Origin: Lentzea albidocapillata subsp. violacea
GTDB taxonomy: Bacteria; Actinomycetota; Actinomycetes; Mycobacteriales; Pseudonocardiaceae
Length of the DNA stretch: 64,000 nucleotides
Assembly (NCBI RefSeq): GCF_900100275.1
Contig: NZ_FNET01000020.1
Coordinates: 1-64,000 of the forward strand
Direction: 5' to 3'
The position numbers were made by a program, and so were the translations under genes. The notes under the pieces are model-generated. The model was not told the DNA's origin. It did not search any database and worked only from the letters and a program-made list of their open reading frames with translations. Positions 32,710 through 41,905 of this stretch are shown piece after piece (the first letter of the stretch is position 1; each line of letters starts with the position of its first letter).

Positions 32710-34338
32710 ATGACTCCGCGTCGCCGGATGATCACCGCGTTGGGCATCGTGGCGGTTCTGGTCGCATCGGTGCTGGTACTGCGTGCCACCGATGATGCCT
32801 TGAAGAAGCCCAGTTCAGAGGCCGTTCGCTTAACTAAGTACACGGCGGATTTCGTCGAGGTTTCGGCTCAGCCGGCGCGGCCCAGCCCTCCGTCCACCGT
32901 TTGGAGCAGCGACGGACGGGTCCAATGGACTCCCGTGGACGGCGCGGCCGGCTACGAGGTCGCCGGGAAACTCGTCGCGTCTCCTGAGGTCGCGGGCTCC
33001 GGACGGCCTGAGGTGCGCGCCGTGGACGCCTTCGGCCAGCGATCCCAGCCGGTCAGGGCCGAGGAACGGCCGAGCGACGACAGCTGGCGCCAGAAGATCA
33101 ACGGCTGGATCGACGACTTCGACGACACGTTCCTCGAACGCCGCTACCACCTGAGCGGCCGGAGGGGGTGCGTGAACCCCGGCTCGGGCTCGGGCGGCCG
33201 CCTGGTGCTGGACATGCCATGCGGGAACGACACGGCCGTGTTGCGCGCACGGTCGCTTCTGCAGTTGAACGACTCGGGCGAGCTGGGCCGCGTGGCCGTG
33301 GTGACGGACGCGGCGGGACCGCGCGGGAAGCTGGTGCTCGACCTGGTCCCCGGAACCCCCGATCGCCTCGGACCCATACCTCCTCCTGATGCGATCCGCG
33401 TGGTGGTGGACGACTCCGTGGCCCCCGGAACGCGCGGTGCGGGCGTTCTGCATCGATTCGAAGCGGTGCTGACAGATAACGATGTGCGCGTTGTGCAAGA
33501 TGGCGTGCAGATCGCGACGATGCCGGTCGCGCCGAAGTGGCGTGAGGCGAGCGTGTTGATCAGCGTGACCCCGCCACCCAGCTATCCCGGGCGTGTGGAG
33601 ATCGACGCTGTGGGCATCACCGGTTCGCGCGGCCCGGTGGACGAGGTGATCGAGACACCGCTGGTGGCGGGGACGTTGCGCGTGCTCGAACCCGACGAGG
33701 AGGCGCCGAGCATTGGCGTAGCGCGCGCACCGTTGCGTGCGGCCTCTTCAGCTCGATTACGAACGACGGTGCGGTTCGGCGACGGCGGCGACCCGAACGG
33801 CCTGGTCGCGCAGCTCGGACCGGCGAAGCTGCCGTTGCGGCCGGTGGTGAGCGGCTGGTCGGCGGCGGAGGACAGCGAGGTGACGCTGGCCGGGGACGTG
33901 CCCGCCGAGTTGCTCGGAGAGACCGGGACGCACGCGCTGACGCCGTTCGTGCTGCGGATGCCCGGAGCGTCGCAGGCCCAGGTGCTGGAGAGCTACCTGG
34001 AGGTGCCGGGCCGGTCGCCGGTGAAGCTGGAGAACGCCCCGGACGAGCCGCCGCCCGTTTTGCCCGTCATGACGGCTGAGTTCGCCACTACGGGCCCGAA
34101 CGACACGACACTGGTGATCACCCTTGACGCCTCCACCGCACGCTCTGTGGCGCCGATAGCGGGCTTCGAGGTGTACGTGGACAGCTCTCTCGCGGCGACC
34201 GTGCCGATGCCCGGCGGCATAGGTGGCCGGCACGAGCTGCTGCTCTCGCTGAAAGGCAGCCACCACGTCGAAGTCCGCCTGCGCCCCGAGGATCCGGGGC
34301 GGCAGACGGACTCCGTGTTGCTCGAACTCAGACGCTGA
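32710..34338 (+). CDS. Membrane-anchored beta-rich protein, unknown function
   Basis: A 542-residue protein with one N-terminal anchor (MITALGIVAVLVASVLVL, about 7-24) and a large exterior of beta strands. An early block, TVWSSDGRVQWTPVDGAAGYEVAGK, looks like a fibronectin-III strand pair. The centre (about 150-320) resembles a concanavalin-like jelly-roll (LHRFEAVLTDNDVRVVQDGVQI). No catalytic motif is recognised. Its TGA abuts the convergent pdtaR stop exactly (TGATCA), with no space for a terminator. Confidence 0.7.
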   Translation: MTPRRRMITALGIVAVLVASVLVLRATDDALKKPSSEAVRLTKYTADFVEVSAQPARPSPPSTVWSSDGRVQWTPVDGAAGYEVAGKLVASPEVAGSGRPEVRAVDAFGQRSQPVRAEERPSDDSWRQKINGWIDDFDDTFLERRYHLSGRRGCVNPGSGSGGRLVLDMPCGNDTAVLRARSLLQLNDSGELGRVAVVTDAAGPRGKLVLDLVPGTPDRLGPIPPPDAIRVVVDDSVAPGTRGAGVLHRFEAVLTDNDVRVVQDGVQIATMPVAPKWREASVLISVTPPPSYPGRVEIDAVGITGSRGPVDEVIETPLVAGTLRVLEPDEEAPSIGVARAPLRAASSARLRTTVRFGDGGDPNGLVAQLGPAKLPLRPVVSGWSAAEDSEVTLAGDVPAELLGETGTHALTPFVLRMPGASQAQVLESYLEVPGRSPVKLENAPDEPPPVLPVMTAEFATTGPNDTTLVITLDASTARSVAPIAGFEVYVDSSLAATVPMPGGIGGRHELLLSLKGSHHVEVRLRPEDPGRQTDSVLLELRR

Positions 34339-34950
34339 TCAGCCGAAGTTCTCGATGACTGCCTCTGCGACGGCCTTCATCGTCGTGCGGCGGTCCATGG
34401 CGGTGCGCTGCACCCAGCGGAACGCCTCCGGCTCGCTCAGACCCTGCTTGGTCATGAGAATGCCCTTGGCCCGCTCCACGACCTTGCGGGTCTCCAGGCG
34501 CTCGGTGAGCCCGGCGACCTCCTGCTCCAGCGCGGCCAGTTCGCTGAACCGGCTCATCGCCAGCTCGATCGCGGGCACGAGGTCCCGCTTGGCGAACGGC
34601 TTGACCAGGTAGGCCATCGCACCCGCGTCTCGGGCGCGCTCGACCAGGTCGCGCTGACTGAACGCGGTGAGGATCACGACCGGCGCGATCCGATTGCCCG
34701 CGATGTGCTGCGCCGCCTCGATCCCGTCGACCTTGGGCATCTTGACGTCCAGGATCACCAGGTCGGGGTCGAGTTCGGTCGCGAGCTTGATGGCCTCTTC
34801 ACCATCTGCGGCCTCGCCCGCCACGTCGTAGCCCTCTTCGCGCAACATCTCCACGAGGTCGAGGCGGATCAACGCCTCGTCCTCGGCGACGAGCACGCGG
34901 GGGGCCTTGCGCGTGGCTTCGGACTGGGCCTCGGCAGCCTGCTGGGTCAC
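34339..34950 (-). CDS. pdtaR: ANTAR-type response regulator PdtaR
   Basis: A 203-residue regulator: a receiver domain (VLVAEDEALIRLDLVEML, phospho-Asp68 in DLVILDVKMPKVDG, AYLVKPFAKRDL with the conserved Lys) followed by an ANTAR RNA-binding domain (RKVVERAKGILMTKQGLSEPEAFRWVQRTAMDRR). It matches the Rv1626/PdtaR group, which acts by transcription antitermination when phosphorylated by PdtaS. No kinase gene is nearby. Position near polA and rpsA matches mycobacteria. Confidence 0.93.
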   Translation of the reverse strand: MTQQAAEAQSEATRKAPRVLVAEDEALIRLDLVEMLREEGYDVAGEAADGEEAIKLATELDPDLVILDVKMPKVDGIEAAQHIAGNRIAPVVILTAFSQRDLVERARDAGAMAYLVKPFAKRDLVPAIELAMSRFSELAALEQEVAGLTERLETRKVVERAKGILMTKQGLSEPEAFRWVQRTAMDRRTTMKAVAEAVIENFG

Positions 34951-34992
34951 CGGGGTCCTCCTGACGATCGTTCCTGCGGGCGAAAGCGCAGT

Positions 34993-35814
34993 CTACCGGC
35001 GGCCGGGCCGATCATCGGGCTGACCAGCCGTGACGGCAGACACGAACTCCTCAGGCCACGGATAGGTCCGCATGCCCTCCTCGACGTCCTCGGCCGGCGC
35101 GTCGATGCGGCGCAACGTGATGTCGCGGGTGGTCCCGAAGTCCGGGTGGCCGAGCTTCTGCCTGATCTCGTCCTCGGTCGGACCACCGGGCCACTCGACG
35201 AACCAGGCCCCGCCCATCGGGAGTGCTCGCAACCAGCTGGCGTCATGCCACAGGTGTACCCGGCGCAGCAGGGCGCTCCCAGTGGCCGGTTCCGCGATCT
35301 CGTCGTCGTTGCCGCCGCCGTCGGTGTACTCGACGCCGCGGTGCGCGTGCATCCAGCGCACGTAGCGCATGCCGAGGTCCCAGGCCTGCTCGTCGACCCC
35401 GGCCAGCACGACGCCGGCGTCACCGGTGGTCAGCTCGGCCGACCTGCGGTACTGCCGGTGCTCGAGACCGGCGACGCCCATGCCGAAGCCGCCCTCGGTG
35501 CGCGGCAGCAGTTCGAACAGCAGCGGGCCCAGAGCCCTGTCGCTCAGGTGCAGCCTCAGGGTCTCCCCCGGTTCCACCGTCCGGAACGCGTGGGCGGGCC
35601 TGACGATGCTCGCGGGTGGCATCAGCTGGAGCATGCTCGCGGCGGCGCAGCCCGCGACCAGGACCTTGGCCTCCAGCCGCCGCTGGGCCTCGGTGGTGGC
35701 GCCGGGCAGCACGGAATCCCCGTCGCGGACGGCCGGGACCGCCTGGGACAGGTTCTCGCCCGTGTAGGTGCGCCGCAGATCGGCGAGCTGGTCCGTGGTG
35801 GACAGACGTGCCAT
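34993..35814 (-). CDS. Conserved-looking protein of unknown function
   Basis: A 273-residue soluble protein without signal peptide or membrane segment. It is rich in Trp, Arg and Asp in the second half (WDLGMRYVRWMHAH, VHLWHDASWLRALPMGGAWFVEWPGG). I do not recognise a family. The ATG at 35814 has GAGGACT before it and is preferred to an in-frame start sixteen codons upstream that would add an Arg-rich leader. Base composition matches its neighbours. The 204-bp stretch upstream shows no gene. Confidence 0.65.
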   Translation of the reverse strand: MARLSTTDQLADLRRTYTGENLSQAVPAVRDGDSVLPGATTEAQRRLEAKVLVAGCAAASMLQLMPPASIVRPAHAFRTVEPGETLRLHLSDRALGPLLFELLPRTEGGFGMGVAGLEHRQYRRSAELTTGDAGVVLAGVDEQAWDLGMRYVRWMHAHRGVEYTDGGGNDDEIAEPATGSALLRRVHLWHDASWLRALPMGGAWFVEWPGGPTEDEIRQKLGHPDFGTTRDITLRRIDAPAEDVEEGMRTYPWPEEFVSAVTAGQPDDRPGRR

Positions 35815-36018
35815 GACAGCAGTCCTCGTTTCCGCCGCCCGGCTCGGCCGACAAGGACGCATGTGTCACGCGTCTACGTGGTCAGTTCGCTTCGGTGAGC
35901 AGGAGTTGCTGAACACTGCGGCGGAGAGTGCCGCTCACTGCCGGGGAGCGGCTCCAGCCTCACGTCTGCTCGGACGCCGTCCACCACGTTACCGGACCGG
36001 CGCACCCCGTTTTCCGCC

Positions 36019-36621
36019 CTAGTCGGCGCCCACGATCAGCTTGTACCTCACGTCGACTTCCTTACCGTCCGCCGACCCGCGGATCACGAGCTCGTGCTCA
36101 CCGGACGCGGGCGCGGGGATCCAGGCGTAGAGACCGCAGCCGACGGAGTTGATCCGCCCGGCCGAGGTGCCGTACGGGTTGCCCGCGCGCGCCTCGTAGG
36201 TGAACGGCGTGGCGGACACCTTCGTGAGCGTCTGCGTCGAGCCGTCCAGCAGCACCTCGCCCTGCGCACCCTTCATGAACGCCTCGCAGGAGGCGACGTC
36301 GCTCGCGAGGTTCACGACCGGCGCGAGCAACGGCTTGGAGGCGGGGACCCGGCACTGGCGCTCGACCGGCGCTTCGCCGAGCGACCCGGCGAGCAGCCAG
36401 ACCTCGACGGGCTGGTCCCGCATGCAGAAGCGTCCGGAGGTGTCGGACACCGGGTTGCTGCCCGAGGGCTGGGAAGCCCAGGTCCACCAGCGCGCCTGGA
36501 AGTCGGCCGGCGCCAGCTTGTCCGAAGTGGACGATTGGGAGGTGGAGGGTTGTGCCGCCATTTGCGCGTTTCCGCCACAACCGGCGAGCAGAAAAACCAA
36601 GAACAGCAGGACAATCCTCAC
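36019..36621 (-). CDS. Lipoprotein of unknown function
   Basis: A 200-residue lipoprotein: MRIVLLFLVFLLAGCGGN with lipobox LAGC, then a Ser/Thr/Gln-rich linker. The remaining domain has paired cysteines (FCMRDQP, QCRVPAS, ASCEAFM, VGCGLYAW) and strand-like segments. No family is recognised. Its GTG start overlaps the stop of the upstream gene (GTGA). Confidence 0.78.
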   Translation of the reverse strand: MRIVLLFLVFLLAGCGGNAQMAAQPSTSQSSTSDKLAPADFQARWWTWASQPSGSNPVSDTSGRFCMRDQPVEVWLLAGSLGEAPVERQCRVPASKPLLAPVVNLASDVASCEAFMKGAQGEVLLDGSTQTLTKVSATPFTYEARAGNPYGTSAGRINSVGCGLYAWIPAPASGEHELVIRGSADGKEVDVRYKLIVGAD

Positions 36622-36974
36622 TGGTTCTCGCGTCCCTTGCGTCGTTGTTCCTCCGCGCGCTCACGGCAGCGGCGCAGGAACTCCTGATCGTCGTCAGCAT
36701 CGGTGGCCGCGAACCGTCCCGGCCGGTCGTACTCGGGAAAAGCAGGAGTACCTCGTTCGTGCGCTCCGAATCGCACCCGTCCGGTCCCCACCACCGGACG
36801 GCCCGCAAGGAGCCACGCGATCGAACCCACCAACGGGAACAGCAGGACCAGGAGAAGCCACACCATCTTCGGCAGGTTGCGAACCGAGCCCTCGTCGGTC
36901 GTGATCACATCAACGACGGCGAAGATCGTCAGGCCCAGCATCAGCACTCCGAACAGCCCACCGAAGTACAGCAT
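36618..36974 (-). CDS. PLDc_N-domain small membrane protein
   Basis: A 118-residue protein. MLYFGGLFGVLMLGLTIFAVVDVI and LPKMVWLLLVLLFPLVGSIAWLLAGRP are the two helices of the phospholipase-D-nuclease N-terminal (PLDc_N) domain also found in cardiolipin synthases; the catalytic HKD domains are absent. A charged cytoplasmic tail (ADDDQEFLRRCRERAEEQRRKG) follows. Role unknown. The ATG at 36974 opens the first helix. The lipoprotein gene is translationally coupled to it. Confidence 0.82.
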   Translation of the reverse strand: MLYFGGLFGVLMLGLTIFAVVDVITTDEGSVRNLPKMVWLLLVLLFPLVGSIAWLLAGRPVVGTGRVRFGAHERGTPAFPEYDRPGRFAATDADDDQEFLRRCRERAEEQRRKGRENQ

Positions 36975-37235
36975 CTCCACCCCCAGGTCGTGCGGTCGCC
37001 GCACATGGTGGCACAACGGACCACTCCCTGAACACAGTTCACATGTCAATCATCTGAGACCAATTCATGAAGCCCGCGAATCCGCCGAAACTGGCGCGGC
37101 CGAATTCGACACGTCTTCACACGGGCCGAATTGCGTTTCACCGGATTCGAACGAGGCTTCGCGGACGGAACGTCCCAGTTGGACTGGAGTTCGTGAGGAG
37201 AGCTGAGGCTGAGCGCCAGACCTGCTGCGCACCCG

Positions 37236-37264
37236 TTGCCCAGGTAGTAAGCGGGCCTTAGCGT
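37236..37264 (+). promoter_or_regulatory. Promoter of the ThDP enzyme, leaderless
   Basis: TTGCCC (37236-37241), 17-nt spacer and TAGCGT (37259-37264) end seven bases before the ATG at 37272, so transcription would begin at or next to the start codon. No Shine-Dalgarno is visible, which fits a leaderless mRNA. The rest of the 297-bp gap (36975-37271) shows no supported gene. Confidence 0.5.
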
Positions 37265-37271
37265 CGGACAC

Positions 37272-38858
37272 ATGCCCAGGGGTGCCGAGAGCTTGCTGGA
37301 AGTGCTGGCCGCGCACGACGTCGAGGTGGTGTTCGGGCTACCCGGCGTGCACAACCTCGCCATCTGGGAGGCACTGCAGAAGTACCCAGGCATCCGCATG
37401 ATCGGCGTGCGCCACGAACAGACGGCGGTCTACGCGGCAGACGGCTACGCACGGGCCACCGGCAAGCTCGGTGTAGCGGTCGTGACCACCGGGCCCGGCG
37501 CGGCGAACACCCTGGGCGCCACGGGCGAGGCGTGGGCGTCCGGCAGCCCGGTGCTCGTGATCGCCACGGACATCCCCTCGACCCTCCGGCGGCCGGGGGT
37601 GTACCGCGGCGTGCTGCACGAGACACGCGACCAGAAGGCCATGTTCGCGCCGGTCACCAAGGCGTCGTTCGACGTGCCGTCCGCCCAGGAACTCGGCGCG
37701 TACGCCGACAAGGCCGTCCAGCAAGCCACGCGAAGCCCGCACGGCCCGGTGTACCTGGGCGTCCCGACGGACTTCCTGTCCGCCGACGTCCCGCACCACA
37801 CCGTGACCAAGGTGGCGCCCACGCACGTCGTCGCCGACCTCACCGAAGCCGAGAAGCTCGTCGCCGGGTCGTCGAGGCCTCTGATCTGGGCAGGTGGCGG
37901 TGCGGCACGGTCGGGCGCGGGAGCAGCCATCGGTGCGTTGGCCGCCAAACTGCAGGCACCGATCATCACTACGTACGGCGCCCGCGGCCTGACGGACAGC
38001 CCTTACGTCGTGCGTGGTCCGGTGCACGCACCGCCCGTAGGAAAGCTGTGGGACGACGCCGACCTCGTGATCGCGATCGGCACCGACTTCGACGGCATGA
38101 TGACCCAGAACTGGTTGCAGCCGAAGCCGCGCGCCCTGCTCGCCATCAACATCGACAAAGCCGAGGCGAACAAGAACTACCCCGCTGACGTCACGCTCGA
38201 AGGCGACGCGGCCGCCGTCACCACCGCTCTCGCCGCGGAAGTGACCGCCAAGCCAGGCACCGTCGACATCGAAGCCGTCAACGCCGAGGTGCGCGCACTG
38301 GCCGAAGCCGACTCCTCCGAAGCCGCGAAACTGTTGCAGGCGTTGGAAAACACCGACGCCACGATCGTCACCGACATGTGCATCCCCGGCTACTGGATCG
38401 GCGGCTTCCACCACGTCACCAAACCGCGCGGCCTCGCCTACCCGGTCGGCTGGGGCACGCTCGGCTTCGGTTTCCCGGCGGCCATCGGCGCGGCCGTCGA
38501 ACACCGCACGATCGCGGTAGTCGGCGACGGAGGCTTCCTCTTCGCGTGCGGCGACCTCGCGACGTTGAAACAAGAGGGCCTGCCGCTCACCATCGTCCTC
38601 GTCGACGACGGCGGCTACGGCATGCTCCGCTACGACCAGCAGATCGCGAACCACGCCATCAGCGGCGTCGACCTGACCCGCCCGGACTTCGCCAAGCTCG
38701 CCGAGAGCTTCGGCATCCCCGCGGTCACGCTCAACGGCTTCGACGACCTCAGGTCCGCCCTCGCCGACGCCGAGGGCCCCACCATGATCGTGGTCAACGC
38801 CGGCCTCAAGCCCCCGATCAACACTTCCCCGCGCTGGTACCGCAAAACCGCCACCTGA
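37272..38858 (+). CDS. Thiamine-diphosphate enzyme, acetolactate-synthase/decarboxylase type
   Basis: A 528-residue ThDP enzyme with the three usual domains. Glu49 in [18 protein letters not shown] activates the cofactor; [19 protein letters not shown] is typical of the pyrimidine domain; and the binding motif [17 protein letters not shown] ends in [11 protein letters not shown], with Asp at the place usually held by Asn. Domain order fits acetolactate synthase, benzoylformate decarboxylase or related lyases. The small ALS subunit is absent, so a catabolic 2-oxo-acid decarboxylase is a reasonable guess. Alone in its transcription unit or with the next gene. Confidence 0.88.
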   Translation: MPRGAESLLEVLAAHDVEVVFGLPGVHNLAIWEALQKYPGIRMIGVRHEQTAVYAADGYARATGKLGVAVVTTGPGAANTLGATGEAWASGSPVLVIATDIPSTLRRPGVYRGVLHETRDQKAMFAPVTKASFDVPSAQELGAYADKAVQQATRSPHGPVYLGVPTDFLSADVPHHTVTKVAPTHVVADLTEAEKLVAGSSRPLIWAGGGAARSGAGAAIGALAAKLQAPIITTYGARGLTDSPYVVRGPVHAPPVGKLWDDADLVIAIGTDFDGMMTQNWLQPKPRALLAINIDKAEANKNYPADVTLEGDAAAVTTALAAEVTAKPGTVDIEAVNAEVRALAEADSSEAAKLLQALENTDATIVTDMCIPGYWIGGFHHVTKPRGLAYPVGWGTLGFGFPAAIGAAVEHRTIAVVGDGGFLFACGDLATLKQEGLPLTIVLVDDGGYGMLRYDQQIANHAISGVDLTRPDFAKLAESFGIPAVTLNGFDDLRSALADAEGPTMIVVNAGLKPPINTSPRWYRKTAT

Positions 38859-38886
38859 TCGGACCCACCCTGGGTACCGTCCGTCC

Positions 38887-40266
38887 ATGAGACGTGGGCT
38901 GGGGATCGTGCTCGCCGTGCAGGCGGTGGTGCTGACCGCGTTGTCGGGCCGCTACGGCTTCCACCGCGACGAGCTCTACTTCATCGCGGCGGGCAAACGC
39001 CTCGACTGGGGTTACGTCGACCAGCCTCCGATCACCCCGGTGCTGGCCCGCCTCACGACGGAGGTGTTCGGGGAGACCCCGGTCGGCCTCCGCGTGATGG
39101 CCACCCTCCTGGCCCTGGCCATCACGGTCGTGATCGCCCTGATCGCGAGGGAACTGGGCGGCGGCTCGGTCTTCGCGGCGGCCGCCTCGGCAACGTCGAC
39201 GTTCGTCCTGGCCGTGAGCCACATGCTCTCCACCGCCACGGTCGACCTGCTGATCTGGGTGCTCATCGGCTACTTCGCGATCAAGCTCCTGAAAACCGGC
39301 GACGGCCGCTGGTGGCTCGCCCTCGGCGCGACGGCCGGCGTGGGCCTGGCCAACAAGTGGTTGCTGCTCCTGTTGCTGGCGGCCATGACGATCGCACTCC
39401 TCGCCGTGGGCCCACGCAACGTCCTGCGCACCTGGTGGCCGGCCGCAGGCATCGCCGTGTGCGCCGTGATCGCCGCTCCGTTCGTGGCGTGGCAGGCGCT
39501 GCACGACTTCCCGCTGCTGACCGTCGCCCAGGGCATCAGCGAAGACGACGGCACCGAGAACCGCGTCATGTTCGTCCCCATGCAGATCCTGCTGCTGTCA
39601 CCACTCCTGGTACCGGTGTGGCTGATCGGCTTCCGGAACCTGTGGCACGACAGGACCTTCCGCTCGATCGCACTCGCCTACCCGATCCTCTGCGCCCTGT
39701 GCCTGATCACCGGCGGCAAGCCCTACTACGCCGTCCCGCTGCTCCTGGTACTGACGGCCGCGGGAGCACGCCAAGCCCAAGAATGGCTGGCACGCCGCAA
39801 GACCACCGGCAGCGTCCTGGTCGCCCTGAGCGTCGTGCCGGCCTTACTGGGCTCCTTGCCGATCCTGCCGCCCAGCGCACTGGCACCGGTCATCGCCATC
39901 AACCCCGAACAGGGCGAGCAGGTCGGCTGGCGCGAACTGGCCCTGACCGTCCAGGACGCGTTCTTCGCGAACGACCACCCGACCGTCATCACCCGCAACT
40001 ACGGCCAGGCCGGCGCGATCGAGGCCTACACCGAGGTGCACGTCTGGTCCGGCCACATGTCCTTCTACGACTGGGGACCTCCCCCGTCCGGCCGCGCGAA
40101 GGTGCTCCTGGTCGGGTTCGACGAGCCGCCGTTCAGCGACTGCAAGGTCGTCGCCCGGCACCACAACCCCGTGGAGAACGAAGAAGACGGCACGGAGATA
40201 AAGCTGTGCACGGCACCAACGGAACCATGGGAAACCCTCTGGCCGAAACTCCGCCACTACTACTGA
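38887..40266 (+). CDS. GT39/ArnT-type membrane glycosyltransferase
   Basis: A 459-residue polytopic protein. [26 protein letters not shown] is the first outer loop of the PMT/ArnT family (the DE pair is the catalytic-type acidic motif, and GYVDQPP follows in this subfamily). About ten membrane helices follow ([42 protein letters not shown] and others), with a C-terminal extracellular part from about 360. It moves a sugar from a polyprenyl-phosphate donor to a protein or glycolipid outside. It is 28 bp after the ThDP gene. Confidence 0.85.
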   Translation: MRRGLGIVLAVQAVVLTALSGRYGFHRDELYFIAAGKRLDWGYVDQPPITPVLARLTTEVFGETPVGLRVMATLLALAITVVIALIARELGGGSVFAAAASATSTFVLAVSHMLSTATVDLLIWVLIGYFAIKLLKTGDGRWWLALGATAGVGLANKWLLLLLLAAMTIALLAVGPRNVLRTWWPAAGIAVCAVIAAPFVAWQALHDFPLLTVAQGISEDDGTENRVMFVPMQILLLSPLLVPVWLIGFRNLWHDRTFRSIALAYPILCALCLITGGKPYYAVPLLLVLTAAGARQAQEWLARRKTTGSVLVALSVVPALLGSLPILPPSALAPVIAINPEQGEQVGWRELALTVQDAFFANDHPTVITRNYGQAGAIEAYTEVHVWSGHMSFYDWGPPPSGRAKVLLVGFDEPPFSDCKVVARHHNPVENEEDGTEIKLCTAPTEPWETLWPKLRHYY

Positions 40267-40340
40267 AACAACACCGGCCACTTAGGACGTTGGAGAACCT
40301 CCAACACAAACCCCTCTTCGGCTGAACTTGCTCGAACCTG

Positions 40341-40370
40341 TTGGTATTGCCCGATGTATGGCTCTAGCTT
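40341..40370 (+). promoter_or_regulatory. Leaderless-type promoter of the XRE regulator
   Basis: TTGGTA (40341-40346), 18-nt spacer, TAGCTT (40365-40370), then six bases to the ATG at 40377. No Shine-Dalgarno is present. The spacing makes a leaderless transcript likely. Confidence 0.45.
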
Positions 40371-40376
40371 CATTTC

Positions 40377-41210
40377 ATGCCAAAGAGAGACTCCACGGTA
40401 CGAGGACGTGAATTCGGCGCGGGCATACGCGCGGCCATCGAGAAAGCGGGCCTGACCGGACGCGGCGCCTCGCAACTCGCCGGCTGGGACCCCGCCAAGC
40501 TGTCCGATCTGATGAACGGCAAGGGCGGCATCAGCGAGCACGACCTCATCCGCCTGCTGGGCGTCTGCCGCACCCCGCTCGAGGAGTCCGACCACCTCGT
40601 GACGATGTACCGCGAGGCCGAACGATCCGGCTGGCTCCAGATCCACGGCGAAAGGTCTCCCGGTTGGCCGCGCACCCTCGGCGAGAACGAGAAGGTCGCC
40701 ACCGAGTTGATCTGCTGGAGCCTGCACCTCATCCCTGGCCTGCTCCAGCTCCCGGACTACCTGCGTGCGCTGATCGAAGGAAATCCGAACTCGCCGGCGA
40801 AGGAAGCCGACGAACGCGTTGCCGCCAGGACCGCACGCCAGCAACAGCTGATCAACCGGCGGTGCGCGATGACCTTCTTCATCCACGAACAGGCGCTGCA
40901 CCTTCCCATCGGCAGCCCTGAGCTGATGTCGGATCAACTGGACCACCTCTTGACCATGGGAATCCGGCCGTACATCACCTATCGGATCGTGCCCACGTCC
41001 ATCGGAGCCCACGCGGGCACAGCAGGCTCTTTCACCTTCATGAAGTTTGACAAGCTGGAGTCCGTCGTCTTCATCGACGCCGAGAACCACGGCGTCTACC
41101 TCGACGACAAGGCCTCCATCGAGGCCTACTCGCGCATCCTCAAGGCACTCGATCAAACCGCGCTGGGCGTGGAAGAATCGAAGGAGTTGATCGCCAGCAT
41201 CATCTCCTGA
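40377..41210 (+). CDS. XRE-family regulator with DUF5753 domain
   Basis: A 277-residue regulator of the large actinomycete XRE/DUF5753 group. The helix-turn-helix is GRGASQLAGWDPAKLSDLMNGKGGISEHDL (about 27-56), followed from about 95 by the DUF5753 domain (ICWSLHLIPGLLQLPDYLRALI, ADERVAARTARQQQLI). Such proteins are usually paired with a DUF397 protein, as here. The pair is often involved in developmental or secondary-metabolite control; the target is unknown. Confidence 0.92.
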   Translation: MPKRDSTVRGREFGAGIRAAIEKAGLTGRGASQLAGWDPAKLSDLMNGKGGISEHDLIRLLGVCRTPLEESDHLVTMYREAERSGWLQIHGERSPGWPRTLGENEKVATELICWSLHLIPGLLQLPDYLRALIEGNPNSPAKEADERVAARTARQQQLINRRCAMTFFIHEQALHLPIGSPELMSDQLDHLLTMGIRPYITYRIVPTSIGAHAGTAGSFTFMKFDKLESVVFIDAENHGVYLDDKASIEAYSRILKALDQTALGVEESKELIASIIS

Positions 41211-41223
41211 GGAGCCGATCGCG

Positions 41224-41394
41224 ATGACCGAATGGCGCAAGAGCAGCTACAGCCCCAACGGCACCGACTGCGTGGAGATCGGGCACGGAGTCGGCCTGCG
41301 GGACAGCAAGGCTCCGGCTGCCCACATCGCGCTCGGAACGGACGCCTGGTCCGCGTTCCTCGCGGCGGCGAAGGCTGACAAACTCGCCCGGTGA
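41224..41394 (+). CDS. DUF397-domain small protein
   Basis: A 56-residue protein opening MTEWRKSSYSPNGTDCVEIG, then GVGLRDSKAP and a Trp-Ser-x-Phe end (WSAFLAAAKADKL), the full DUF397 signature. It begins 13 bp after the XRE gene and is its usual partner, acting with the DUF5753 regulator in a switch-like pair. Its TGA overlaps the GTG of the DinB gene (GTGA, 41391-41394). Confidence 0.93.
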   Translation: MTEWRKSSYSPNGTDCVEIGHGVGLRDSKAPAAHIALGTDAWSAFLAAAKADKLAR

Positions 41395-41876
41395 CCCGAA
41401 CCTGGCCCGAGAAGCGCGCCACCGACGAAGGCGCGCTTGCCTGGGAGTTCCTCGACTTCCTGCGCAAGACCGCCGTGCTGAAGGTCGACGGCCTGACTCG
41501 CGACCAGGCCGCGGCGGCCCCGATCGCCACGTCCCCGAAGCTGACGGCGCTCGGCGTGCTCAAGCACCTGACGGCCGTCGAGCGGTACTGGCTCGGCATC
41601 GCGGGCGCCGGCCTCGACCTGCCGTCGCTGTGGAAGGGCGACCCGGACCCGTCGTGGAACCTCGAAGACGACGACACCCCGGCGTCGCTCATCCAGGCCT
41701 ACCGCGAGGAATGGGCGAACGCCGAGGCGCTGAAGAAGCTTGCCCCCGACGCGACGGCCGCGGACGGCGAACGCACCGTGCGGTGGATCCTGGCCCACGT
41801 GGCACAGGAGACCGCGCGCCACGTCGGACATCTGGACCTTCTCCGCGAACTCGCGGACGGGCAGACCGGCGAGTAG
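41391..41876 (+). CDS. DinB-family (DUF664) protein, mycothiol-transferase type
   Basis: A 161-residue four-helix-bundle protein. LTALGVLKHLTAVERYWLG carries the first metal histidine (KHL), and WILAHVAQETARHVGHLDLLREL holds the others (His, then HVGH), the H-x3-H-like DinB metal site. The group includes mycothiol-dependent transferases and isomerases of actinobacteria. The GTG overlaps the DUF397 stop, so it is translationally coupled to a regulator pair, which is unusual and may point to its control. Confidence 0.88.
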   Translation: MTRTWPEKRATDEGALAWEFLDFLRKTAVLKVDGLTRDQAAAAPIATSPKLTALGVLKHLTAVERYWLGIAGAGLDLPSLWKGDPDPSWNLEDDDTPASLIQAYREEWANAEALKKLAPDATAADGERTVRWILAHVAQETARHVGHLDLLRELADGQTGE

Positions 41877-41905
41877 CAGCAAGAACTGGCCCAGGCAAGC
41901 CGCCT

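Noticed and set aside
35815-36018. Possible tRNA in the spacer before the unknown gene at 34993-35814
   Set aside because: No T-loop GTTCRANYC or anticodon arm can be folded; only scattered short hairpins.
37044-37049. TTGACA on the minus strand as -35 of the PLDc_N gene
   Set aside because: No -10-like hexamer lies 16-19 nt downstream.
37067-37261. 64-codon small frame upstream of the ThDP enzyme
   Set aside because: No ribosome-binding site, no recognisable family and it overlaps the promoter of the next gene.
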